Shown: piece by piece, positions 1 to 5,560 of the stretch
How positions within the stretch are numbered: position 1 is the stretch's first letter
How the letters are laid out: each line of letters starts with the position of its first letter
Source: Nitrospira sp.
Lineage (GTDB): Bacteria > Nitrospirota > Nitrospiria > Nitrospirales > Nitrospiraceae
DNA length: 12,901 nt
Assembly (NCBI GenBank): GCA_020697375.1
Contig: JAJFBJ010000091.1
Location: forward strand, 1-12,901
Reading direction: 5' to 3'
Notes under the pieces: model-generated
What the model was told of the DNA's origin: nothing
Database searches by the model: none
Seen by the model: the letters and a program-made list of their open reading frames with translations, nothing else
Program-made: the position numbers and the translations under genes

Positions 1-66
1 TCTGGATCAGGCGCTAGCAGACTCACGAACACTATAGCCAGAAACTTTCACAAAGCCAATGGCAGT
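1..66. other. Left flank of the insertion sequence, unassigned
   Basis: This short stretch lies outside the left inverted repeat of the insertion sequence. Reading frames through it continue into the element or are antisense to it, and none shows a recognisable protein, ribosome binding site or RNA fold. An 8-bp word (CTAGCAGA, 14-21) recurs on the other side of the element at 1338-1345, which may be chance. Confidence 0.5.
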
Positions 67-91
67 CCGTAAGCTTCCCCTCATTTGAGAC
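67..91 (+). repeat. Left terminal inverted repeat of the IS
   Basis: Positions 67-80 read CCGTAAGCTTCCCC and are exactly the reverse complement of 1264-1277. The next six positions differ, and 87-91 (GAGAC) pair again with the inner end of the right copy. That gives 19 matches in 25. This is the expected transposase binding end. Confidence 0.85.
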
Positions 92-144
92 GGTCCATAA
101 GGAGAGCTTTCTGGCACAATAGCCACCTTAGCCAGGAGGTTCCC

Positions 145-411
145 ATGCGCCAGTCGAAGTTCACCGAAACGCAAATCGTGTCGATCCTCAAGGAAGCCGA
201 TGCCGGTCGCCCGGTCAACGAACTCTGGCGCCAGCACGGTATCAGTTCCGCGACGTACTACAAGTGGAAGGCCAAATACGGTGGGCTTGAGGCCTCGGAC
301 GTGAAGCGGCTGAAGGAACTGGAGCACGAGAACAGCCGACTCAAGCGGATGTATGCGGACCTGTCGCTGGAGAATGCGGCGCTCAAGGATGTCATCGCAA
401 AAAAGCTCTAA
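145..411 (+). CDS. IS3-family transposase OrfA (DNA-binding subunit)
   Basis: This 88-residue protein starts with MRQSKFTETQIVSILKEADA, the typical opening of IS407/IS51-group OrfA. The first half is a helix-turn-helix of the HTH_Tnp_1 type, with the WRQHGISSATYYKWKAKYGG recognition segment at about residues 29-48. The second half (about 53-86) is a leucine-rich coiled coil ending in the NAALKDVIAKKL pattern. It recognises the IS ends and, as the N-terminal part of an OrfAB fusion, brings the integrase to them. The ATG at 145 is chosen over upstream in-frame starts because AGGAGG lies at 134-139 with a 5-base spacer. The last codons contain the slippery heptamer, and the TAA stop is at 409-411. 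Confidence 0.92.
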   Translation: MRQSKFTETQIVSILKEADAGRPVNELWRQHGISSATYYKWKAKYGGLEASDVKRLKELEHENSRLKRMYADLSLENAALKDVIAKKL

Positions 412-429
412 GGCCTGCTGAACGGCGGG
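399..429 (+). promoter_or_regulatory. Programmed -1 frameshift signal joining orfA to orfB
   Basis: The heptamer AAAAAAG at 399-405 is in the correct phase (A AAA AAG) relative to orfA. A -1 slip enters the orfB frame at 405, which is open without a stop to 1259. Eight bases further on, CCTGC (414-418) can pair with GCGGG (425-429) around a 6-base loop with one G-U, the spacing expected for a stimulatory hairpin. This produces the OrfAB fusion transposase that IS3 elements need. Confidence 0.8.
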
Positions 430-446
430 AGGTCGTCACGCACCTA

Positions 447-1262
447 GTGACGGTGAATGGCCTTCCGGTTCAGCGGGCCTGTCGAGTCGTTAGCATGGGC
501 CGGGCGACGTATTACCGGCCACTCATGGATTGGGCCCGGCGCGATGCGCCAGTGATCGCGGCGCTGACCACGCTCGTGGCGGCCAAGAGTCGCTGGGGCT
601 TCTGGAAGTGTTGCGATCGGCTGCGGCTCGATGGGCACCCCTGGAATCACAAACGGCTGTGGCGGGTCTATTGCCAGCTCCGCTTGAATCTCCCACGACG
701 GACGAAGAAGCGGCTCCCCCTTCGGCTGCGTCAGCCGCTTGTGGTGGTGCCCCAACCCAATGCCGTGTGGGCCGTGGATTTTATGAGCGACACCCTGTAT
801 GGCGGCCGGCGGTTCCGCACCTTGAACGTGTTGGATGAAGGGGTACGAGAAGTCTTGGCGATCGAAGTCGATACCTCCTTGCCCGCCGAGCGCGTGATTC
901 GGGTGCTGGATCAAGTGACGGCCTGGCGGGGCCAGCCGCAGGCCATTCGGCTCGACAATGGCCCGGAATTCCTCGCCGACCGCTTTGCGACTTGGTGTGC
1001 GGAGCGTGGGATCGCGCTCCGGTTTATTCAGCCGGGCAAGCCGAATCAGAATGCCTTCATTGAACGGTTCAATCGGACGGTGCGACATGAAGTGCTCGAT
1101 GCGTATGTCTTCGAGTCGCTTGAGCAGGTGCGAGAAATCAGTGCGCAGTGGAGGCAGGAGTACAATGAGGAGCGCCCCCATGACACCTTGGGGCGAGTGC
1201 CACCGGCCCTGTTCAGCGCCCGACAAACCGCCGGAAGTTCTCCTCTGAAACTGTCTCCTTGA
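447..1262 (+). CDS. IS3-family transposase OrfB (DDE integrase subunit)
   Basis: The catalytic half of the transposase, an rve-type RNase H fold integrase. Numbering from GTG 447 (271 residues), the DDE triad is D111 (VWAVDF), D170 (RLDNGPEF) and E206 (NAFIERFN), with 35 residues between the last two as in the IS3 family. The N-terminal third matches the HTH_21/IS150-type segment of OrfB. The GTG start is doubtful. No Shine-Dalgarno sequence precedes it and it lies in a predicted hairpin (CGTCAC 434-439 with GTGACG 447-452). The frame is open back through 405, where LRPAERREVVTHL looks like genuine OrfB sequence. The main product is therefore probably OrfAB, 145-1262, made by frameshifting at 399-405. 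It ends with TGA at 1260-1262 inside the right inverted repeat. Confidence 0.92.
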   Translation: MTVNGLPVQRACRVVSMGRATYYRPLMDWARRDAPVIAALTTLVAAKSRWGFWKCCDRLRLDGHPWNHKRLWRVYCQLRLNLPRRTKKRLPLRLRQPLVVVPQPNAVWAVDFMSDTLYGGRRFRTLNVLDEGVREVLAIEVDTSLPAERVIRVLDQVTAWRGQPQAIRLDNGPEFLADRFATWCAERGIALRFIQPGKPNQNAFIERFNRTVRHEVLDAYVFESLEQVREISAQWRQEYNEERPHDTLGRVPPALFSARQTAGSSPLKLSP

Positions 1263-1277
1263 CGGGGAAGCTTACGG
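1253..1277 (-). repeat. Right terminal inverted repeat of the IS
   Basis: This is the reverse complement partner of 67-91: the outer 14 bases are identical and 1253-1257 (GTCTC) pair with the inner 5. The orfB stop codon begins within it at 1260. Immediately outside, CGGG does not repeat the bases outside the left end. Confidence 0.85.
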
Positions 1278-1407
1278 CGGGACCTTGAACAGGCGGCGCG
1301 TTCGCTTTCAACGTACTTTGAACGTCAGACGGTTACACTAGCAGAACTACGAGGGGAGAGCAGTGGCTCTGTAAACTGCAAACGGGTTGATTCGTCAGCG
1401 GAAGTTG

Positions 1408-1483
1408 TGGAGCTGGCGAGAGGAATCGAACCTCCAACCTGCGGTTTACAAAACCGCTGCTCTGCCGATTGAGCTACGCCAGC
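1408..1483 (-). tRNA. tRNA-Thr (anticodon UGU)
   Basis: Read on the minus strand, the 76-base sequence folds as a complete cloverleaf. The acceptor stem is GCTGGCG/CGCCAGC, the D arm GCTC/GAGC, and the anticodon stem GCGGT/ACCGC with loop TTTGTAA, giving anticodon TGT (reads ACA). The T arm is GGAGG/CCTCT with loop TTCGATT. The discriminator is U and the 3' CCA is encoded (1408-1410 on the plus strand). A weak -10-like TATCAT lies 7 bases upstream on the minus strand (1491-1496) without a good -35. It stands alone and is transcribed away from the flagellar genes toward the insertion sequence, whose right end is 130 bases past its 3' end. Confidence 0.97.
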
Positions 1484-1788
1484 CTGCCTGATGATAAGAA
1501 CGCTGCGGCATCGAGTGCGCGAACGGAAATGGAATTCGGAACCCTACAATTCTTCTTCCCGCCTGTCAAGACGAGTTCCAGCTCGGTGATGTGTCGGGGA
1601 CATATTCCGGCTGAACTTCGAGTACAACCGGTCCGGGTAGCTCCTACTTTTACTTGAATAAAGTTCGGATTACCAATAAGCTGACCTCCTGCCGGTCCTC
1701 CGGCAGCGCATTGTCCGCGGCGATCCCTCGCTGCTCGGCATACTCAGGTCAGCCTGTTTTCATCGGACGGTAGAGAGGAGTGCCATTT
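1484..1788. other. Intergenic region between tRNA-Thr and the flagellar activator
   Basis: These 305 bases separate two divergently transcribed genes and hold no convincing coding region. The one short frame here (from 1469) begins inside the tRNA and has no ribosome binding site. The left part must carry the minus-strand tRNA promoter. The right part should carry the promoter of the activator at 1789. A poor sigma-70 candidate is TTGAAT at 1654-1659 followed after 17 bases by TAAGCT. No GG-N10-GC sigma-54 element was found. The segment 1680-1753 is rich in inverted repeats. Confidence 0.6.
1680..1753 (+). promoter_or_regulatory. Structured leader with nested and mutually exclusive hairpins
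   Basis: An outer 8-bp inverted repeat, GCTGACCT (1680-1687) and AGGTCAGC (1746-1753), encloses a perfect hairpin CTGCCGG-TCCT-CCGGCAG (1689-1706). The 3' arm of that hairpin can instead pair with a later segment: CCGGCAGCG (1700-1708) with CGCTGCTCGG (1729-1738), leaving one bulged T. The two folds cannot coexist. No T-tract follows, so it is not a standard terminator. It may be a structured 5' untranslated region controlling the activator gene, or a palindromic DNA site. The function is unknown. Confidence 0.4.
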
Positions 1789-3207
1789 ATGAGTCAGTCA
1801 CACATTCTCGTGATCGATGATGACGCGGCGGTGCGCGCAGTGTTGTCGGAGATCCTCATGGCTGAAGGCCATCAGGTGACGATGGTATCGAACGGACTCG
1901 ATGGCATTGAAGCCGCCAAGGAGCAGCCGATGCACGTGGTGCTGACCGATCTTCAAATGCCGGGCATCGACGGGCTGGAAACCATCGAACGGATTTCCAA
2001 GGTTGATTCAAAAATCATCGCGATCGTCATGACGGGTTTTGGAACGGTGGACTATGCCGTGCGGGCGATGAAGGCGGGAGCGTTTGATTTCATCACCAAG
2101 CCGTTCGAACCAGACACCGTGGCAGTGGTCGTCAGAAAGGCGCTGGATATTTACAAGCTGAAGCAGGAAAACCATCTGCTTCGGAAGGCCGTGCGGGATC
2201 AATATCGTCTGGAACACTTAGTGGGTACCAGCGCGCCGATGCGCATGGTGCTTGATTTCGTCGAAAAGGTCGCCGACAGCGACAGCACGGTCTTGATCGA
2301 AGGAGAAAGCGGGACCGGAAAAGAATTGATCGCGAGGATGCTGCACTTCAACAGCATGCGGCGAGAACGCCCCCTGGTGCCGGTCAACTGCGGCGCGATC
2401 CCGGAGAATCTCTTGGAGTCTGAGTTGTTCGGCCATGAAAAAGGCGCCTTTACCGGCGCGGCGCATACGAGACTCGGACGGTTTGAGTTGGCCCATGGCG
2501 GGACGATATTTTTGGATGAAGTCGGCGAGATGAGTTTGCCGCTGCAGGTCAAACTGCTTCGTGTGTTACAGGAGCGATGCTTTGAACGGGTGGGCGGAAC
2601 GCGGACGATCAATGTCGATGTCCGCATCATCGCCGCGACGAATCAGGACTTGGCGCAAGCCGTGCAAGAACGCCGGTTCCGTCAGGACCTGTATTACCGT
2701 TTGCATGTCATTCCCATCCTCATTCCTCCTCTGCGAGAACGACGCAGCGATATTCCACTCCTTGTCAACCATTTCATCGCGCAGTTCAACCGGCTGCGCC
2801 GGACGGAGATTCTCGGCATGGAGCCGGAGGCGCTCGCTCGCATGGCGGAAGAAGAATGGCCGGGCAATATCCGTGAACTTGAAAATATGATCGAACGGTT
2901 GTCGGTCCTGAAAAAGAAAGGATGGATCACGCTGAGCGACTTGCCTGAGAGCCCGATCAAAATGAATGCCGGTAATAAGGCGGCAGAGCCTACCGAACAG
3001 TTCATTCGTTTCTCCGAGGATGGGATCAATTTGACCAAAGAGATGGAACATTACGAAAACCGGCTTATCGGCGAAGCCTTGCGCAAGGCCAATGGAATTA
3101 CAAGCCGGGCCGCCCAGCTGCTGCAAGTGAATCGAACGACACTGGTTGAAAAATTGAAACGAAAAGGATTCGACCCCAAGAGTCACGGATATTCCATTCA
3201 AAACTAG
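1789..3207 (+). CDS. Sigma-54 dependent activator, FleQ/FlrA-type with intact receiver domain
   Basis: This 472-residue enhancer-binding protein drives open complex formation by sigma-54 RNA polymerase. The order is: receiver domain (about 1-120; acidic pocket D10-D12, phosphoacceptor D54, T82, K104); AAA+ domain with Walker A GESGTGKE at 172-179, the sigma-54 contact loop GAFTGA at 219-224 and Walker B FLDE; and a C-terminal Fis helix-turn-helix with NRTTLVEKLKRKGF. That recognition helix, and the segment VADSDSTVLI before Walker A, resemble FleQ/FlrA rather than NtrC or FleR. Unlike FleQ, the phosphorylation site is complete, and the LFRS cyclic-di-GMP motif is not evident (YRLEHLVG is in its place). 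Start ATG 1789 is preferred over GTG 1780 because GAGGAG lies at 1775-1780. It probably sits at the top of the flagellar cascade. The kinase at 5560 is a possible partner. The subtype is an inference. Confidence 0.88.
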   Translation: MSQSHILVIDDDAAVRAVLSEILMAEGHQVTMVSNGLDGIEAAKEQPMHVVLTDLQMPGIDGLETIERISKVDSKIIAIVMTGFGTVDYAVRAMKAGAFDFITKPFEPDTVAVVVRKALDIYKLKQENHLLRKAVRDQYRLEHLVGTSAPMRMVLDFVEKVADSDSTVLIEGESGTGKELIARMLHFNSMRRERPLVPVNCGAIPENLLESELFGHEKGAFTGAAHTRLGRFELAHGGTIFLDEVGEMSLPLQVKLLRVLQERCFERVGGTRTINVDVRIIAATNQDLAQAVQERRFRQDLYYRLHVIPILIPPLRERRSDIPLLVNHFIAQFNRLRRTEILGMEPEALARMAEEEWPGNIRELENMIERLSVLKKKGWITLSDLPESPIKMNAGNKAAEPTEQFIRFSEDGINLTKEMEHYENRLIGEALRKANGITSRAAQLLQVNRTTLVEKLKRKGFDPKSHGYSIQN

Positions 3208-3237
3208 CCCTTCCTGAATCCCTCTTCTTGCCGGTAT

Positions 3238-3251
3238 GTCAATTTCTTGAC
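3238..3251. promoter_or_regulatory. FleQ-box-like palindrome, candidate enhancer site
   Basis: GTCAATTTCTTGAC is a perfect 5+5 dyad with a 4-base centre. As I recall it, the Pseudomonas FleQ box is close to GTCAATAAATTGAC, same length and same arms. Its centre lies about 110 bases upstream of the -24 element at 3356, a normal enhancer distance for a sigma-54 promoter. It could be bound by the regulator encoded just upstream. Confidence 0.5.
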
Positions 3252-3256
3252 CTGGC

Positions 3257-3280
3257 CCCGACTTGGCCCTGTTGGGTTTT
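3257..3280 (+). terminator. Possible intrinsic terminator after the FleQ-like gene
   Basis: CCCGAC (3257-3262) can pair with GTTGGG (3271-3276), six pairs including one G-U, around an 8-base loop. TTTT follows directly (3277-3280). The stem is short, so termination may be partial. Its position, 50 bases after the stop and before the sigma-54 promoter, fits separate transcription units. Confidence 0.4.
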
Positions 3281-3355
3281 CTGACGGACGTAAGTAATCC
3301 ACCGTCACAATCACCTGGTTTCATGGGGAGTTGCCGCAGATCAGGCGTTCCTACA

Positions 3356-3371
3356 GGGCACGGGACTTGCT
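3356..3371 (+). promoter_or_regulatory. Sigma-54 promoter for the TPR-kinase-regulator operon
   Basis: GGGCACGGGACTTGCT matches the RpoN consensus TGGCACGNNNNTTGCT at every defined position except the first. The GG (3357-3358) and GC (3369-3370) are separated by exactly 10 bases. Transcription would start near 3382, only about 4 bases before the GTG start codon at 3386. Confidence 0.75.
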
Positions 3372-3385
3372 GACCTGGTAGGCCT

Positions 3386-5560
3386 GTGCAATCCCTATCT
3401 CCTTCACGAAGACCATTCTGGTTCAATGCGATGATAGGCCTTTTGCTTGGAAGCCTCTCGCATATTGCCGTCGAGCCGGCCTTGGCTGCGGCCGGGCCAT
3501 CGGCTGCGCCCCAAGCCTTGCCGATCGCATTGCAAGAACCTCACGAGCTCGTGCGGGGCGCGTTACCCGACCCGGGACCCCGCTTCGAACGGCTTACTGA
3601 TAACGGCGCATGGAGCCGCTTTGAACAGGCTGTCACGCTCTATGTTCAAGGCCGCTATGGCGAGGCGCGAGCCATCTTCATGGGCGTTCTTCGCGAACAG
3701 GCAGCATCCCCACTGGCTTCTTCCGCCCAGGCTTTTATGGTGGAAAGCTCGCTGAAAAGCGGCGACGCGAACGTAAGGCCGATGGAAATCGTCGAACAAT
3801 ATCGGATGCTGATGCGGGATGAGCCCACGTCGACGAATGCCAAGCGGGCAGCCTGGAGAATCGGCGATCTGTACCGCATCGAGGGCTGGTATCAAGAAGC
3901 GCAAGTGGCATACCAGCATGCGCTCAGTCTTTCCTCGCCCGATTCCTATGATGCCAATCGAGCCCTGCTCGGACTGGGCTACGCCTTGCGTGGTACCAAT
4001 CAATGGAAGGACAGCGAACAGGCCTTCGACAATGTGAGGAAGCGCACGACGGATCCGAGTTTGCTGGTATCCGCCTCTCTGGGACAAGCCCATAGCTTCT
4101 ATCGTGATGGGAGGATGAAGGAGGCCGATACGCTGTTCGAGAGCGTCGCCGGCCGCTGGCCCGCCGCATTTCGGAAAGATCCCTATGCGTTGCTTCGTTA
4201 CGCCGATACCGCGGGAGAATTTCATCGCCTGCCCGTCATGCGGACGCAACTGCTCCATTTCTATAATCTGTACCCCGCCAGAACAGAAACCCCGTTTGTG
4301 TTGGGTCACATCGCGGACAGTTATAAAGAGGCAGGCCGCTGGGATGAGGCCATCATGTTCTATGCCGCCCTCCTGAGCCAGTATCCCGAGGCCTCGATTG
4401 CTCCGGCGGCCAGGCTTCGATACGCCGATGCGCAGGAGCAGCGTGATCCGGAAGACGGTCTGGTGAACCTTCGTCAAACCGTCGCGGCAGGGCTGTCGAA
4501 CATTGTGCCGGCGCCGGGAGCGATCATCAGCCCTCGCCGGCTGTTCGAGGAGAGCGCAACACAATATGAGGACTCTCCGGTCGGCAGCGAGGCTCTGTTT
4601 CATCTTGGCGAGACATTCGAGCGGGCAGGGAAACGGACGGAAGCCTTGGCCGCTTATGAACGGGTGGTGTCTCGCGCCGGCAAGCTGGACAACGATCCTT
4701 GGCCGGAAAAAAGCGGCGCACGGCTCGTGACATTTCTCCGGCCGCTGCTGGAATCGGCCGTGAAGACATCCGACGATTTCGAACTCTTGAGTCTCTTTCA
4801 TCGACATGGGCCCCTGGCCGACCGGCTGTATGCAGGCACGGACCTGTTGCTCAACGTTGCCGATGCGCATCAACGACTCGGGTTTCCGGTTGCGGCTGCC
4901 CGTCTCTATCAGTCGCTGATTCGTGATCCGAAGGCGCCGGCCCTTCACGAAGCAGCCTTGATCGGATTGGGCCGGAGCTATCTGGAACAGAAAGACGCCC
5001 GCGCGGCGCGCTCCGTCTTCGAACGGTATCGTCTTCAATTTCCCGTCGGCCGGCTCGATGTGGAGGCGCTGTTGGGCCTCCTCACGGCATTTCAACTGGA
5101 GAAGAACGTTACGGCGCTCATCAAGCTGGGACGGCAATGGTTACAGCACCATCCCCGGCATCCGAATCGCATCATGGTCCAATTGAAGCTGGCAAATGGA
5201 TTGCTGCAGGACAAACAGGATGGGGAGGGAGTGGCGTTGTATGACGAAATCGTCAAGAGGGGATTGAAGCTCGCGGTCCCGGACATGCTCCGCTATGCCG
5301 ACGCCTCGGTGCGTCTGAACCGGCAGGCACCGGCCTTGGCCCTGTACAAGCAGGCGCTGATTGCGGGACCGAGTCCTGAGCAAGAGACGAGAATTCAATT
5401 TCAGATCGTCCGGCTGGCTCAGGCCACCAAACAAAAGGATCTTGCCAGGAACGGGTTACGCCATCTTGATGAGCACGATGACAGCCTCGTCCGGCGCGTA
5501 TCCGCCGTCCTGCAGACAGAATGGCTCCAGCCGACTTCAGCTCCGGGAGGCCGCAAGTGA
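3386..5560 (+). CDS. Exported tetratricopeptide-repeat protein of the flagellar regulatory operon
   Basis: This 724-residue protein has an N-terminal signal peptide: basic SPSRRPF at 6-12, hydrophobic core IGLLLGSLSHIAV at about 17-29, and an AxA-type site near PALAAAG. No lipobox cysteine is seen. The rest is a chain of TPR-like helical hairpins, for example GRYGEARAIFMGVL, GRWDEAIMFYAALLSQYP, GKRTEALAAYERVV, KDARAARSVFERYRLQFP and QAPALALYKQAL. No enzymatic motif is visible, so it is probably a periplasmic protein-binding scaffold. Its stop codon overlaps the kinase start (TGATG at 5558-5562), implying co-expression and possibly a shared function in sensing basal-body assembly, which is inference. 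The start is uncertain. GTG 3386 gives the signal peptide a proper basic region, but the predicted transcription start is only a few bases upstream. ATG 3431 has a longer leader but loses the basic residues and has no clear ribosome binding site. Confidence 0.85.
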   Translation: MQSLSPSRRPFWFNAMIGLLLGSLSHIAVEPALAAAGPSAAPQALPIALQEPHELVRGALPDPGPRFERLTDNGAWSRFEQAVTLYVQGRYGEARAIFMGVLREQAASPLASSAQAFMVESSLKSGDANVRPMEIVEQYRMLMRDEPTSTNAKRAAWRIGDLYRIEGWYQEAQVAYQHALSLSSPDSYDANRALLGLGYALRGTNQWKDSEQAFDNVRKRTTDPSLLVSASLGQAHSFYRDGRMKEADTLFESVAGRWPAAFRKDPYALLRYADTAGEFHRLPVMRTQLLHFYNLYPARTETPFVLGHIADSYKEAGRWDEAIMFYAALLSQYPEASIAPAARLRYADAQEQRDPEDGLVNLRQTVAAGLSNIVPAPGAIISPRRLFEESATQYEDSPVGSEALFHLGETFERAGKRTEALAAYERVVSRAGKLDNDPWPEKSGARLVTFLRPLLESAVKTSDDFELLSLFHRHGPLADRLYAGTDLLLNVADAHQRLGFPVAAARLYQSLIRDPKAPALHEAALIGLGRSYLEQKDARAARSVFERYRLQFPVGRLDVEALLGLLTAFQLEKNVTALIKLGRQWLQHHPRHPNRIMVQLKLANGLLQDKQDGEGVALYDEIVKRGLKLAVPDMLRYADASVRLNRQAPALALYKQALIAGPSPEQETRIQFQIVRLAQATKQKDLARNGLRHLDEHDDSLVRRVSAVLQTEWLQPTSAPGGRK

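Larger units (their letters stand above)
67..1277 (+). mobile_element. IS3-family (IS407-like) insertion sequence, apparently intact
   Basis: A 1211-bp element is bounded by 25-bp imperfect inverted repeats that match at the outer 14 bases and the inner 5. It carries the IS3-type pair of overlapping-phase genes: orfA (small helix-turn-helix protein) and orfB (DDE integrase), linked by an A6G slippery site. The orfB stop codon begins just inside the right repeat, as is usual for compact IS3 elements. Both frames are open and all three catalytic acidic residues are present, so the element could be active. The similarity between the ends stops sharply at 67 and 1277. No 3-4 bp target duplication is visible (left CAGT, right CGGG). 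The subgroup assignment rests on the OrfA sequence style and is from memory. Confidence 0.88.

Noticed and set aside
444..1226. 260-residue minus-strand open frame across the transposase gene
   Set aside because: It is antisense to a clearly recognised DDE integrase, has no family resemblance or ribosome binding site, and is explained by high GC content.
14..1345. CTAGCAGA at 14-21 and 1338-1345 as a direct repeat flanking the IS
   Set aside because: It is 8 bp, lies 46-60 bp outside the IS ends at unequal distances and is not continued, so chance is sufficient.
1357..1379. Small hairpins (AGAGC/GCTCT and GCAGT/ACTGC) past the tRNA 3' end
   Set aside because: The stems are only 5 bp, compete with each other and lack a T-tract on the minus strand, so I do not call a terminator for the tRNA.
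1469..1657. Small plus-strand frame between the tRNA and the activator
   Set aside because: It begins inside the tRNA-Thr gene, has no ribosome binding site and no recognisable sequence.
1662..1682. CGGATTACCAATAAGCT as a sigma-54 promoter for the FleQ-like gene
   Set aside because: The GG-GC spacing is 11 and there is no TTGC block.
3563..5137. 524-residue minus-strand open frame opposite the TPR gene
   Set aside because: It is long but antisense to a protein with clear repeat structure. Its translation has an implausible composition (rich in Arg, Gln, Gly, Pro, His) and no recognisable domain or start signal.
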